Shown here: piece by piece, positions 30,555 to 40,274 of the stretch
How positions within the stretch are numbered: the first letter of the stretch is position 1
Layout of the letters: each line of letters opens with the position of its first letter
DNA from: Nitrospirota bacterium
Lineage (GTDB): Bacteria; Nitrospirota; Thermodesulfovibrionia; Thermodesulfovibrionales; UBA1546
Assembly (NCBI GenBank): GCA_016208875.1
Contig: JACQXD010000159.1
Span: forward strand, 1 to 40,337
Length of the DNA stretch: 40,337 nt
Reading direction: 5' to 3'
Notes under the pieces: generated by a model
Database searches by the model: none
What the model saw: the letters and a program-made list of their open reading frames with translations, nothing else
Told to the model about the DNA's origin: nothing
Translations under genes and position numbers: made by a program

Positions 30555-31556
30555 ATGGCTAAAATACCCAAAAGATTAGCCCCTAAAAAATATATCGAAA
30601 ACAAAGATTCCGAAACACCGGAGAGAGAGGGTACAAAGGGATTTAACAGGAGGGACTTTCTGAAGACCGCAGCAGTAGTCGGTGGTTCTGCCCTCATTGG
30701 TAGTTATGCGACTGCGTCCGCCTCCAAAGACCTTTCAGGGTGGCCCGATCGCTATGGCTGTCTTACGGATTTAACCAAATGCGTGGGCTGCCGAAGCTGT
30801 GAAAAGGCATGCAATGAGGTAAATAATCTTCCAAAACCGGAGACCTCATTTGACGATGGGTCTGTCTTTAAGGAAAAAAGGAGGCCCACTGCAAAGGCAT
30901 ATACGGTGGTCAACCGGTACAAAAACCCAAAAGATGAAGGTACGCCTATATACCGCAAGGTGCAATGTAACCACTGCAATGAGCCGGCATGTGCCTCTGC
31001 ATGTCCGATACATGCCTATACAAAGACTAAAGAAGGTGCTGTTCTTTATGATCCGGAGAAATGCTTCGGATGCCGGTACTGTATGATAGCCTGTCCGTTT
31101 TATGTGCCGGCCTATGATTATGAAAGCGCCCTTGAACCCAAAATCGTAAAGTGCGTAATGTGTTATGACAGGATAAAGACCGGAGGCATCCCTGCATGTG
31201 CAGAGGCATGCCCGGCAGGTACCATAACCTTCGGCAAAAGGAAGGATTTAATCAAGTTAGCAAGGAAAAAAATAGCTGAAACCCCGGACAGGTATATCGA
31301 CCATATTTACGGGGAACACGAGGCCGGAGGCACGAGCTGGATGTATATCTCAGGTGTTCCTTTTGAGCAGCTTGACTTTCCGACAAATATCCCCAACAGA
31401 CCGATCATCGAGGAGACCAAGGGATTTCTCGGTGCTGTTCCTGTGGTATTTACCGTCTGGCCGGCCCTTTTCGGGATGTGTTATGCGGCCCTGCGCCACA
31501 GGGAGACAATGGAAGAAGATAAGGATCAAAATTCGAAGAAAGGAGTGGAAAAATGA
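30555..31556 (+). CDS. Tat-exported 4Fe-4S protein (HmcB/DsrO/CbcQ-like)
   Basis: 333 residues, with ribosome-binding site AAGGAGG. A twin-arginine signal FNRRDFLKTAA (R32-R33) follows a 30-residue leader. Four cysteine groups, CVGCRSCEKAC, CNHCNEPACASAC, CFGCRYCMIAC and a last one with CVMCYDR and CAEAC, can bind four Fe-S clusters. A C-terminal membrane segment (GAVPVVFTVWPALFGMCYA) anchors it. This is the electron-wire subunit of complexes that join periplasmic cytochromes to the quinone pool through NrfD-type proteins. Its stop overlaps the nrfD-like start. Confidence 0.92.
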   Translation: MAKIPKRLAPKKYIENKDSETPEREGTKGFNRRDFLKTAAVVGGSALIGSYATASASKDLSGWPDRYGCLTDLTKCVGCRSCEKACNEVNNLPKPETSFDDGSVFKEKRRPTAKAYTVVNRYKNPKDEGTPIYRKVQCNHCNEPACASACPIHAYTKTKEGAVLYDPEKCFGCRYCMIACPFYVPAYDYESALEPKIVKCVMCYDRIKTGGIPACAEACPAGTITFGKRKDLIKLARKKIAETPDRYIDHIYGEHEAGGTSWMYISGVPFEQLDFPTNIPNRPIIEETKGFLGAVPVVFTVWPALFGMCYAALRHRETMEEDKDQNSKKGVEK

Positions 31557-32788
31557 ATCATAACGGAACATTATCAAAAGACGACTTTAGATCCTGGTTC
31601 ATGGATAAACTGCTCATGGGGATGTCCTGGCCCGAATATGCAGGCAAACTCTTAACGCCGTTTAACATTGTTGCAGCGATTATCCTGAGCATCGGTATCC
31701 CTGTTATAGCGGTGCGTTTTATATACGGACTTGCCACGGCTACCCATGCATCCAACGAATACCCATGGGGAATCACACTCGGTTGGGGACTGTTCGCTGG
31801 TGTTCCCCTCTCTGCCACCGGATTTATAATGGGTACTGCCTACTACATTTTTGGTTTTAAAAAATTCAAGCCATTGGTGAGACTCGGCATACTGACGGGT
31901 TTTTTGGGTTACTTATTTGCCGTTATTTACCTCTTAACCGATATTGGAAGACCATGGCGTATATATTACCCCATGATAATCGGATTCGGTACAGCCTCGG
32001 TTCTCTTCCTTGTGGCATGGCATGTTGCCACTTACCTTACAGTCCAGTTTCTTGAGTTCAGCGAGGCTATACTGGAATGGATCAAGTCGAGGAGGGTTTA
32101 TAAATGGGCAACGATGATGGTTATCGGCATGACCATTGCCGGTATAATCCTGTCAACGCTTCATCAGTCGGCACTCGGCGCGATGTTCCTGCTCACCCCC
32201 GGCAAACTCCATCCCCTATGGTTTTCATCGTATATACCGCACCTCTTTCTCAGTTCGAGCATCTATGCAGCCCTCGCAATGGTAATCGTCGTCAGCACCC
32301 TCGCAGCTCGATTCCTTAGAAGTGCTGCGGGCCATACTTTTCTCGAAAGTCTTGACAGCCTTACAGTCGGACTCGGGAAAGGCGCCTGTGTCGGTATCTA
32401 TGTCTATTTTGCATTGAAATTGGTAGCTCTAGCCCATGATAACAACTGGTACCTGCTGAACACCCCTTATGGAAAATGGTTTCTCCTCGAAATGCTGGGA
32501 TTTGTTCTCCTTCCTGCCCTTGTTCTTACATACGGAGTAAAGAAATACAGCGCAGGTATTGTCAGGTTCGGGGCATTCTATGCCGTTGCCGGCATCATAG
32601 TAAACAGGATAAATGTCTCGGTAATAGCATTCAACTGGAATTTGCCGGATCACCTGCACCACATAATTCCACCGTGGCAGGAGGTTTCTATAGTTATGAC
32701 CCTCGCCACCATTCACATCCTCATTTTCAGATGGATATTGAACAGGATGCCTGTTATCAGGGAAGAACCCGGGTATGAGGGACATTAA
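31553..32788 (+). CDS. NrfD/HmcC-type integral membrane quinone protein
   Basis: 411 residues with about ten hydrophobic segments, the size of HmcC/QrcD-type members. Conserved features include YPWGITLGWGLFAGVPLSATGF and WRIYYPMIIGFGTASVLFLVAWH. It should bind menaquinone in the membrane and exchange electrons with the Fe-S protein encoded upstream (4-base overlap). Direction, quinol oxidation or quinone reduction, cannot be read from sequence. Confidence 0.9.
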   Translation: MNHNGTLSKDDFRSWFMDKLLMGMSWPEYAGKLLTPFNIVAAIILSIGIPVIAVRFIYGLATATHASNEYPWGITLGWGLFAGVPLSATGFIMGTAYYIFGFKKFKPLVRLGILTGFLGYLFAVIYLLTDIGRPWRIYYPMIIGFGTASVLFLVAWHVATYLTVQFLEFSEAILEWIKSRRVYKWATMMVIGMTIAGIILSTLHQSALGAMFLLTPGKLHPLWFSSYIPHLFLSSSIYAALAMVIVVSTLAARFLRSAAGHTFLESLDSLTVGLGKGACVGIYVYFALKLVALAHDNNWYLLNTPYGKWFLLEMLGFVLLPALVLTYGVKKYSAGIVRFGAFYAVAGIIVNRINVSVIAFNWNLPDHLHHIIPPWQEVSIVMTLATIHILIFRWILNRMPVIREEPGYEGH

Positions 32789-32809
32789 ATTTTTATTGAA
32801 AAAATCTGC

Positions 32810-32845
32810 CGGGAGGGATACTATTGTGAGACGGTATTCCTCCCG
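32810..32845. repeat. 12-base-pair hairpin between the NrfD-like and 13-heme genes
   Basis: CGGGAGGGATAC (32810-32821) pairs with GTATTCCTCCCG (32834-32845), 11 Watson-Crick pairs and one G-U, around a 12-base loop. A palindrome CCGATATCGG follows directly. No T-run follows, so an mRNA processing or stability element is more likely than a terminator. Confidence 0.6.
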
Positions 32846-32867
32846 ATATCGGAGAGATAGTTCGGAA

Positions 32868-34457
32868 ATGCAGACATTGCTCAAAAATTTATTAAACGCA
32901 TGGATAGCTAAAAGCTGTCAGCTATCAGCTATTACTAATGCAGTCATAAGTATGAAGACTCTAATTATAAAATCCCTCCTAACCTCCCTTTGCCAAAGGG
33001 AGGAAAGATTCCCCTCTATTAAGAGGGGATTAAGGGGTGTGTTCCTCTTGCTGCCTCTGTTCTTTGTTCTTTTAGTTAATAGCGGTATTGCAAAAGAGAC
33101 AGGTCTTTCGGAGGAATCGCAGGGATGTCTGGGATGCCACGGTAAAAAAGGTATAACCGCGAGTTTTGAGAATAACGAATTCGTAGAGGCATATGTGGAT
33201 GCGGAGAAATTTAAGGCCTCCATCCATAATTCCTTAACATGTTCAGACTGTCATATTGATTTTTCCGCAGATAAACATCCGGAAAGAAGGTTCAGAAGCA
33301 AAGAGCAGTATACGATACAATTGTCCCGGGTGTGCAGGCGATGCCATACCCAAGAGCAGATCAAGGCAAAATCCATCCATGCCAGATTGTTCAGCGAGGA
33401 AGAAGAAGGCAGATCGCATCCCTGCACTAACTGTCACGGTTCTCATTCGATAATACGCGTGGGCAAGAGGATGTTTAAGAATGAGGAGCAGTACTGCCTG
33501 AAATGCCACGGCAATGGGGTGGAGATGGAATTTAAAAACGGGGAGATATTATCGCTCGGAATAGATATTTCGTTATTAAACGACTCCGTTCATAACAAGC
33601 TTAGCTGCTCGGACTGCCATTTTGGTTTTTCTTCTGAAGAACATCCCCAGAGAAACTTCAGGTCAAGGCGCGAATATACCCTTGCCTCCTCGGAGAATTG
33701 CAGGAGATGTCATTTCGATAAATATACCAAGACCCTTGAAAGCATACATTTTTCCGTGCTCAGTCAGGGCAATTTGCGTGCGCCGGTATGTATCGACTGC
33801 CACGGTTCCCACTCCATATCCCATTTTGGTAAGGAAAGGATATCGATAGCACGGAGATGCCAGAGATGTCATTCGGAGGTATATAATGTATATACCAAGA
33901 GTGTTCACGGCAATGCCCTTATCAACGAATCCAACCAGGATGTCCCCATATGCATAGACTGTCACAGGGTACATGACATCCAGAATCCCCTTACATTGGA
34001 GTATCACGAGAGGATACCCGAGATGTGCGGTAATTGCCATGCCGACAAAGCCATCATGGGGAAATACGGTCTTTCAACCGATGTTGTAAAGACCTACCTG
34101 ACGGATTTTCACGGTGTTACCTTAAGTTTCTACAAAATGCAGAGAGAGACGCTTACAAAGCCTGCGAGACCGATAGCTGTCTGCACCGACTGTCACGGGA
34201 CCCATAATATAACCAGTACGAGAGGCACATCCGCAGCAATCCTAAAGGCCAACATGGTGAAAAGATGTCGGCAGTGTCATAAGGATGCAACAAAGAATTT
34301 TCCGGATGCGTGGCTATCTCATTACGAACCGAGCCTAAAGAAGGCACAGTTGGTTTTTGTTATTAACCGGGCATATGACATTTTAATGCCTGTTATGGTG
34401 ATCGGTCTTCTGCTTCAAATTATATTGCATATCTGGCGATACGCGATAAACAGATGA
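32868..34457 (+). CDS. 13-heme c-type cytochrome with C-terminal membrane anchor
   Basis: About 529 residues from ATG 32868 (GGAGAG 11 bases before; ATG 32775 and 32952 are alternatives). Thirteen CXXCH sites are seen, beginning CLGCH and ending CRQCH, several in CIDCHGSH and CTDCHGTH surroundings. A final membrane helix (VMVIGLLLQIILHIWRYAI) anchors it. It matches the large multiheme subunits that pair with cytochrome b in quinol:cytochrome c complexes (Cbc/Hmc-like). The stretch before the signal-peptide core (FLLLPLFFVLLVNS) contains translated repeats (AKSCQLSAIT, and LTSLCQREERFPSIKRG), which lengthen the leader. Confidence 0.88.
   Translation: MQTLLKNLLNAWIAKSCQLSAITNAVISMKTLIIKSLLTSLCQREERFPSIKRGLRGVFLLLPLFFVLLVNSGIAKETGLSEESQGCLGCHGKKGITASFENNEFVEAYVDAEKFKASIHNSLTCSDCHIDFSADKHPERRFRSKEQYTIQLSRVCRRCHTQEQIKAKSIHARLFSEEEEGRSHPCTNCHGSHSIIRVGKRMFKNEEQYCLKCHGNGVEMEFKNGEILSLGIDISLLNDSVHNKLSCSDCHFGFSSEEHPQRNFRSRREYTLASSENCRRCHFDKYTKTLESIHFSVLSQGNLRAPVCIDCHGSHSISHFGKERISIARRCQRCHSEVYNVYTKSVHGNALINESNQDVPICIDCHRVHDIQNPLTLEYHERIPEMCGNCHADKAIMGKYGLSTDVVKTYLTDFHGVTLSFYKMQRETLTKPARPIAVCTDCHGTHNITSTRGTSAAILKANMVKRCRQCHKDATKNFPDAWLSHYEPSLKKAQLVFVINRAYDILMPVMVIGLLLQIILHIWRYAINR
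32903..33043. repeat. Three dispersed repeat words inside the 13-heme cytochrome leader
   Basis: An AGCTGTCAGCTATCAGC word lies at 32903-32934. A type-1 arm begins ATAAAATCCCTCC at 32967 and contains a CCTCCCTTTG/CAAAGGGAGG hairpin. A type-2 arm follows with hairpin CCCCTCTATTAAGAGGGG at 33011-33028, then ATTAAGGGGTGTGTT. All are read in frame within the N-terminal extension. Confidence 0.75.
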
Positions 34458-34470
34458 GGGGTGGGAAAAG

Positions 34471-35193
34471 ATGAAAGATAACGGAATAAAAAAAGATATT
34501 AAAAGATTCGATGTCCTGCGGATAATCGAGCACTGGATTATCGCTGCAACCTTTATGGTATTGGTAGCGACCGGGTTGTCACAAAAATTTTATATCTTCG
34601 AGGCGTCGCAGTGGCTCGTCATCAAACTGGGCGGCATAGATGCGGTCAGGCTTATCCATCGCATCTCCGGCCTGTTCCTAACATTTTTGACCCTTCAGCA
34701 TATCGTAGTTGCATCTTACGGTATCCTTTTCAAAAGATGGAGACCCGTTATGATTATCAACAAAAAGGATTTCACGGACTCTATAGACAATATGAAATAC
34801 TATCTTGGTCTGACAGACCGGCCGGCCTGCTGCGATAGATACAATTATAAGCAAAAATTCGAATATTGGGGAATCCTTACAGGCGTGCTTTTAATGATTA
34901 TGACGGGATTTATACTCTGGTTCCCTATGCCGGTAACCGGATTTCTATCAGGAGAGATCATCCCTGCTGCAAAGGCACTGCACACAAATGAGGCATTGCT
35001 CATTTTTCTTGTTATTGCCATATGGCATATATACAATTCCATATTCAGCCCCGATGTTTTCCCTCTCGATACGGGAATTTTAACTGGTTATGTCTCGAGG
35101 GAAAGGATGCTGCGGGAACACCCTGTAGAATTGGCACGTATGGAAGGTCTACGTTCGGAAGATATCTGCGGACAACATGACAGTGAGCGGTGA
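34471..35193 (+). CDS. Membrane cytochrome b (b561/FdhI-like)
   Basis: 240 residues with four main membrane helices (about 22-40, 60-85, 130-152, 170-190). Candidate haem ligands are histidines in RIIEHW, RLIHRISG, LQHIVV, ALHTNEA and IAIWHIYN, placed on helices as in di-haem cytochrome b of the formate dehydrogenase gamma/NiFe hydrogenase type. It should take electrons from quinol and pass them to the 13-heme cytochrome encoded 14 bases upstream. Confidence 0.85.
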   Translation: MKDNGIKKDIKRFDVLRIIEHWIIAATFMVLVATGLSQKFYIFEASQWLVIKLGGIDAVRLIHRISGLFLTFLTLQHIVVASYGILFKRWRPVMIINKKDFTDSIDNMKYYLGLTDRPACCDRYNYKQKFEYWGILTGVLLMIMTGFILWFPMPVTGFLSGEIIPAAKALHTNEALLIFLVIAIWHIYNSIFSPDVFPLDTGILTGYVSRERMLREHPVELARMEGLRSEDICGQHDSER

Positions 35194-35240
35194 CGATCAT
35201 GAGGGTAGACAAAAAAATAAGTATAGCTTAAGTTATAACC

Positions 35241-37031
35241 ATGCAAAGAAGGATAATACTTTCGGTTATATTGAGCATGCTCATTATTCTCGTCAGCCTC
35301 GGTATCATCAGCCATCTAAGCATCAATGACAGTATAAGAAGATCATTGGAAAAGAGGCTTACACTATCGCGTATTATAGGCCAATATATCGAACATCTGA
35401 TCGAGGAGAATCTTACGCGATTATACGACATCTCGCTTTCCGGCAAGATAGACATTGATGATGGCGATTGGGAACCCGAAAAAAAGGCACTCAAGACCGC
35501 CTACGAATACTCTATCTTTACGGACAGGATTTTTCTGATAGACATGGGCGGTAATGTCCTTATGACTTATCCGTACAAAGAAGGTGAGAAAATAAACCTG
35601 TTAAGCATCCCTTTTGTCAGTAAGAACATCGCGGAGGGAAAACCTATAGTCTCCGACGTATACACAATAGAGACCACAAAGAGAAAGGTTATCTTTGCAC
35701 TTGTACCGTTGAAGAACAAAGACGGAAAGGTCATCGGCATGGCAGGCGGCGAGGTCAATCCTACAAATTACGCATTTACCAGGATAATAAAATCCATTCC
35801 GGCAGAGGCAAATACTTCCATAGAACTCGTTGACAGCCACGGTATCATAATTGCATCAAACGCCCCCAGGCGAATTCTCACCTGCAGCGACCATAACCGG
35901 TTCATCGGAAATCTGATAGCCGGTAAGAAAAGCTTTGTGGGAACATGTCATAGATGCCACACAGAAGACGGCCATAAGAGTAAAACGGAAGACATGCTTG
36001 CCTTTGTCCCGCTCTCTATGGCCCCGTGGGGCGTAGCTATAAGGGAACCCCAGAGGATAGTCTTTTCCCCATCGACAAAATTAAGAGAGGGCTTCCTAAT
36101 TCTAAGCATTATCTCTATCGTAACTGCCTTATTGCTCGGAATAGGAATGAGCAGAAGTATAGTAAAGCCCGTACATAGACTGATCGGCGCAACTCATAAA
36201 ATTGCATCCGGAGATATGTCGAGGTCGATCGAATTCGGGGGGACGGACGAGATCGGGATGTTAAGTAGCAGCTTTGAGGTCATGAGAATTAAGCTGGCAG
36301 ATTCGTTAGAAGAGCTTCGCAGGTATAATATAACCCTCGAAGATCGGGTAATCGAAAGGACAAGACAGATAAAGGCCGGCCGGGAAAAGCTGGAGAACCT
36401 GCTTAAGAAAGTAATATCCGCACAGGAAGACGAGAGAAAGAGGATAGCCCGCGGTCTTCACGATCAAACAATGCAGTCGCTTTCGGCCCTTTTGATGAAG
36501 ATCGATATGTGTAAGGTGTATCCCGAACCTTCTCCGGAAAAGGTAGAGGAGATGAGAAACATTGTGCTTACGACTCTCGACGGGATACACAATACGATTC
36601 AGAACCTAAGACCATCTGTTCTCGATGATTTCGGGCTTGAATCGGCTGTCATGTGGCTCCTCGACAGGCACCTGTCGGAAAAGGGCATTAAATATTATTT
36701 AGATATCATAGAGGCAGGGGGAGCAAAACTCAAACCGAGGATCGAGATAACACTTTTCAGGATCATGCAGGAAGCGATAATGAATATCTCCAGGCATTCG
36801 GCAGCAGAAAATGTTTTTATCCGTTTAAACTATAATAAAAATTCTTTAAATGTCGATATAGTGGACGATGGACAGGGATTTGATGCCTGTTCTATATTAA
36901 GGCATACCGAAGATGAGAGGTCTCTCGGCATATTAGGCATGAGGGAAAGGGCTTATCTTATCGATGCTAAATTTGAAATATGTTCTATGCCGCGTTGTGG
37001 AACAGGGATCAGCTTAAAGATTCCTCTGTAG
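35241..37031 (+). CDS. Sensor histidine kinase (NarX/LiaS-type) with periplasmic CXXCH motif
   Basis: 596 residues. A first membrane helix (5-25), a large periplasmic Cache-like domain (30-280), a second helix (283-303), HAMP (about 304-360) and a coiled coil precede HisKA_3 with H407 in ARGLHDQTMQSL and an HATPase with DDGQGFD. In the periplasmic domain C236, C239 and H240 form CHRCH, a covalent haem-binding motif, so the sensor may read redox state, oxygen or another haem ligand. It lies just downstream of the electron-transfer genes and partners the response regulator that follows. Confidence 0.9.
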   Translation: MQRRIILSVILSMLIILVSLGIISHLSINDSIRRSLEKRLTLSRIIGQYIEHLIEENLTRLYDISLSGKIDIDDGDWEPEKKALKTAYEYSIFTDRIFLIDMGGNVLMTYPYKEGEKINLLSIPFVSKNIAEGKPIVSDVYTIETTKRKVIFALVPLKNKDGKVIGMAGGEVNPTNYAFTRIIKSIPAEANTSIELVDSHGIIIASNAPRRILTCSDHNRFIGNLIAGKKSFVGTCHRCHTEDGHKSKTEDMLAFVPLSMAPWGVAIREPQRIVFSPSTKLREGFLILSIISIVTALLLGIGMSRSIVKPVHRLIGATHKIASGDMSRSIEFGGTDEIGMLSSSFEVMRIKLADSLEELRRYNITLEDRVIERTRQIKAGREKLENLLKKVISAQEDERKRIARGLHDQTMQSLSALLMKIDMCKVYPEPSPEKVEEMRNIVLTTLDGIHNTIQNLRPSVLDDFGLESAVMWLLDRHLSEKGIKYYLDIIEAGGAKLKPRIEITLFRIMQEAIMNISRHSAAENVFIRLNYNKNSLNVDIVDDGQGFDACSILRHTEDERSLGILGMRERAYLIDAKFEICSMPRCGTGISLKIPL

Positions 37032-37054
37032 CCTTGTGCAGAGAGGGAGGGTCT

Positions 37055-37708
37055 ATGTCTAAGATAAGAGTTCTAATTGCAGATGATCACGCACTGGTAA
37101 GGGAAGGCATTGCGGCATTCCTTAAAATGTCATCTAACATAGAGGTGGTAGGAGAGGCAGCGGATGGGCTGGAGGCCATAGATGGCGTCAAGAAGCTCAA
37201 TCCGGATATCGTACTTATGGATATATCCATGCCTAAACTCGGCGGGTTGGAGGCGGTGACCGAGATTAAAAAAATCCGGCCGGACGTTAAAATCCTTGTC
37301 CTTACCCAATATGATGACAAGGAGTATATAAAGCGATTTCTAAGGGCAGGGGCCTCGGGATATATGCTGAAGAAGGCCGTAGGCAAAGACCTTATTACAG
37401 CTATAAACGCCATTGCCGGAGGTGAGGCATACCTGCATCCATCCATCGCCGCCAGTGTTATCGATGAATACGTGGGGACTAAAAAGGCTGAAAAGATAGA
37501 CGACCCTTACGATATTTTAACGGACAGGGAAAAACAAATCTTAAAACTCATAGCAGAGGGTTATACACATAAAGAAATGGCCGATACCCTCGGTATAAGC
37601 GTTAAGACAGCCATTGCCCACCAGACAAACATCTCTGAAAAACTCGATATACACACACGCACCGGTCTTATAAAATTCGCGATTGTCAAGGGTATAATAA
37701 AATTGTGA
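37055..37708 (+). CDS. NarL/FixJ-family response regulator
   Basis: 217 residues from ATG 37055, after GGGAGG. Earlier in-frame codons overlap the kinase and have no ribosome-binding site. The receiver domain (1-120) has DDHALVREG and phospho-acceptor Asp in [15 protein letters not shown]. The LuxR-type DNA-binding domain (about 150-215) has [20 protein letters not shown] and [15 protein letters not shown]. It should be phosphorylated by the upstream kinase and control nearby promoters, probably those of the electron-transfer cluster. Confidence 0.93.
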   Translation: MSKIRVLIADDHALVREGIAAFLKMSSNIEVVGEAADGLEAIDGVKKLNPDIVLMDISMPKLGGLEAVTEIKKIRPDVKILVLTQYDDKEYIKRFLRAGASGYMLKKAVGKDLITAINAIAGGEAYLHPSIAASVIDEYVGTKKAEKIDDPYDILTDREKQILKLIAEGYTHKEMADTLGISVKTAIAHQTNISEKLDIHTRTGLIKFAIVKGIIKL

Positions 37709-37734
37709 AGTTCGATCCCCATCTTTTTTCCATT

Positions 37735-37762
37735 TTGCATTTTTTGTTTTTTGTCATATAAT
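37735..37762 (+). promoter_or_regulatory. Sigma-70-like promoter before the CFI-box protein
   Basis: TTGCAT (37735-37740), 16 bases, TATAAT (37757-37762), 58 bases before the ATG at 37821. A T-rich stretch before it may end transcription of the regulator gene. Confidence 0.5.
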
Positions 37763-37820
37763 ATATCGTACCTTTCCTCAGGGAGAGCGAAAAATCAGGG
37801 AAAAGAGAGGAATCTTGAGT

Positions 37821-39521
37821 ATGAGAATATCTCCGGTCTTATATCTCGTTCTATGGTTTTTATGTACTCTGGCGCCTTCCGTATATGCTGCGGACTGTAC
37901 AACGACAGTCGCTTTGGATGAAAGTATACAGACGGCCATAGATAGTTCATCTTCGGGCAGCACGATCTGTATAGAGCAGGGGACATACTATGAGCAGATA
38001 ACCTTGAAGGAAGGGATCACTGTAAAGGGGCTTGAAACGGCGAGGACGGTAATTGACGGAAGTGGAAGCGGAACAGTAGTGACCGGGGCCAAATCGGCAA
38101 GCATTGTCAATATAACCATAACGGATGGTTCTACAGGGATAAGCCTGACAAATATAACCGGTTTTACTATAAAAAATGTGGTTGTCAACGGCAACAGCAC
38201 AGGAATCAACTGTGATGCCTCGTCAGGTACGATCGAAAACTCGGTTATAAACGGAAATAGTACCACAGCAATAAGCCTGAGTAATCAACCCACTATAACC
38301 ATATCCAACACGATCCTTTCTGATAATGAAACCGATATAACCACCGGGGCATCGTCCGACATGGATGGGTTAACGTTGGAGACAAACCTTTTATACAATA
38401 ATACTACCTCCAATTATCCTTCAAGCGACACTACGAGTATTACAGGAGATCCGAAATTCGTTGATACATCTTCTAACGATTTTCATCTCCAAAGCGGATC
38501 CCCGGCCATTGACTCAGGAACCGGTTCAGACCCTGATGGTACGACTGCGGATATAGGCGTATACGGAGGGTCCGATATGGATCAGACCATCTTCCGCATC
38601 GGGAGTATTACCGTCGAAAAAGTTGATACTACATCAATGAACGTAACATGGTCGACGAATGCTGCATACAACATCACGGGATATAAAATATATTTTGATT
38701 ATGACGGCTCCGGCGAATCGTATAACGGGACCTCGGCCGAGGGAGCATCGCCTATAGACGTAGGGAATGTAACAAGCATTACACTTACAAATTTATCCGG
38801 ATATGCAATCGTAGCCCCGGATGGTCTCTCTGTCGGATTTGGAGACAGGAGATTATATATTTCATGGAATGCGGTCTCAGGGGCATCCGGATATTATCTC
38901 TATTACGGAACTTCTTCCGGCAGCTATGGAACCCCCATCGATGTAGGGAATCAGACGTCTCATACCCTTGAAAACCTCACCAATAATACTACTTATTATA
39001 TCGCTGTATCGGCATACTTTACGTCCACTTATTATGCATCGGTATCCGCTTATGATAATTACGGCCACGAGAGTGAATTGCTTAATGAGGCAATCGCGGA
39101 ACTATCCTCAAAGGCGGAGGGGCCGAAATCGGGCGAGAAGAGCGACTACCCCGAAGAAAGTAGCTTTTTCCCGCATCTCAAGGATACAAACATGTGTTTC
39201 ATAGCTACGGCAGCATATGGTTCGGGCATGGAACCGGAGGTTATGCTGCTGCGAAAATTCAGAGACCGGTTTCTTCTTACCAATACGGTTGGAAGGGTAT
39301 TTGTATCCGGCTATTATACCCTAAGTCCGCCTATCGCCTCTTTCATCAGAGACCATGAAGCGATCAAACCGGTTATCAGGTGTGCACTGATCCCTTTCAT
39401 CTGGACTGCAAAGATATACCTCGGTACGTCATCCGGATGGATGATAACTATCTTATTGTTGATCCTGCTTTCCTCAGCGTATCTCGGTTTGTATCGGTGG
39501 AAACGGAGGAAGACAAATTGA
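37821..39521 (+). CDS. Beta-helix / Fn3 surface protein with CFI-box C-terminal domain
   Basis: 566 residues from ATG 37821 (TTG 37815 possible; AGAGAGG lies before both). Signal peptide to about residue 23 (SVYAAD). A right-handed beta-helix with many N, S, T, G repeats spans about 25-200, and a [20 protein letters not shown] segment closes it. Two fibronectin-III-like domains follow (about 265-430). The end carries [23 protein letters not shown] and YYTLSPPIA, the CFI-box C-terminal domain, then a membrane helix and RWKRRK. It is probably exported and sorted at the cell surface. The ligand is unknown. Confidence 0.85.
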   Translation: MRISPVLYLVLWFLCTLAPSVYAADCTTTVALDESIQTAIDSSSSGSTICIEQGTYYEQITLKEGITVKGLETARTVIDGSGSGTVVTGAKSASIVNITITDGSTGISLTNITGFTIKNVVVNGNSTGINCDASSGTIENSVINGNSTTAISLSNQPTITISNTILSDNETDITTGASSDMDGLTLETNLLYNNTTSNYPSSDTTSITGDPKFVDTSSNDFHLQSGSPAIDSGTGSDPDGTTADIGVYGGSDMDQTIFRIGSITVEKVDTTSMNVTWSTNAAYNITGYKIYFDYDGSGESYNGTSAEGASPIDVGNVTSITLTNLSGYAIVAPDGLSVGFGDRRLYISWNAVSGASGYYLYYGTSSGSYGTPIDVGNQTSHTLENLTNNTTYYIAVSAYFTSTYYASVSAYDNYGHESELLNEAIAELSSKAEGPKSGEKSDYPEESSFFPHLKDTNMCFIATAAYGSGMEPEVMLLRKFRDRFLLTNTVGRVFVSGYYTLSPPIASFIRDHEAIKPVIRCALIPFIWTAKIYLGTSSGWMITILLLILLSSAYLGLYRWKRRKTN

Positions 39522-40156
39522 AACATAAATATTTCATATTCATAATAGCTATTACCATCTTCTTTGCTGCCGGATATCCTGTTTCTGCCGAATCTCCCCG
39601 ATGGTCATTAGGTCTAAGGGGAGGATCTTTAAAATCAGAAATCGTAGGATGGGAAGATCATTATCACCATAAAGGTAGCGGGCTTTTCGGGATAGAGGCA
39701 GGGTGGAAACCGTTCAGACAGGCAGAACTGAATATTGACGTCTCATATTCCTCTGCAAAGGGCAGCGCAATAACCCAGAGCGGGAGGACAAGCAGCGACA
39801 CCGTGACATTCACACAAATACCGGTACACCTTTCTCTTCTCTTCAGGCTTGCGTTTTTAGAAAACCAGATTGTGGTCCCGTATGCCGGTGGAGGATATTC
39901 TTGCGTTGCTTACAGGGAGAGGCTGAACGGAGAAACCGTATCGGGCGGTATGTCGGGTTACCATGTTAAAGGAGGTCTGCAGTTCCTCCTCGACATACTT
40001 GAGCCCGAAGTGGCAAAGGATTTCTACGATAGCTGGCACGTTTCCAATACCTACCTTTTTATCGAGATCATGTCATCGAAAGTGGATAATTTCGGGAAGG
40101 AAAATATTGACCTGGGCGGGCGCTCTATTATGGGCGGGTTGTTGTTCGAGTTTTAA
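39518..40156 (+). CDS. Outer-membrane beta-barrel protein
   Basis: 212 residues starting at TTG 39518, 7 bases after GGAGGA and overlapping the previous stop codon. The frame is open further upstream but that part is out-of-frame sequence of the preceding gene. Signal peptide ([19 protein letters not shown]), then alternating beta strands ([34 protein letters not shown]) and a final GGLLFEF ending in phenylalanine, the outer-membrane insertion signal. It is an OmpW/OprF-like small barrel of unknown cargo. Co-expression with the CFI-box protein is likely. Confidence 0.8.
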   Translation: MKHKYFIFIIAITIFFAAGYPVSAESPRWSLGLRGGSLKSEIVGWEDHYHHKGSGLFGIEAGWKPFRQAELNIDVSYSSAKGSAITQSGRTSSDTVTFTQIPVHLSLLFRLAFLENQIVVPYAGGGYSCVAYRERLNGETVSGGMSGYHVKGGLQFLLDILEPEVAKDFYDSWHVSNTYLFIEIMSSKVDNFGKENIDLGGRSIMGGLLFEF

Positions 40157-40238
40157 GCCATTAATATCAGAAGAAACATTTCGAATCTATACATTAAAAA
40201 AATGGTTCTTTTTCATATTGAGTGGGTAGTCTTAAGTT

Positions 40239-40274
40239 CCCCTCTAAAAAGAGGGGTGCAGGGGTGTGTTTATA
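40239..40274. repeat. Type-2 hairpin arm directly before a DUF559 start codon
   Basis: Hairpin CCCCTCTAAAAAGAGGGG (40239-40256), then TGCAGGGGTGTGTTTATA, which runs straight into the ATG of the DUF559 gene at 40275. The same arm type (hairpin, G-tract, GTGTGTT) occurs at 33011-33043. Confidence 0.7.
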
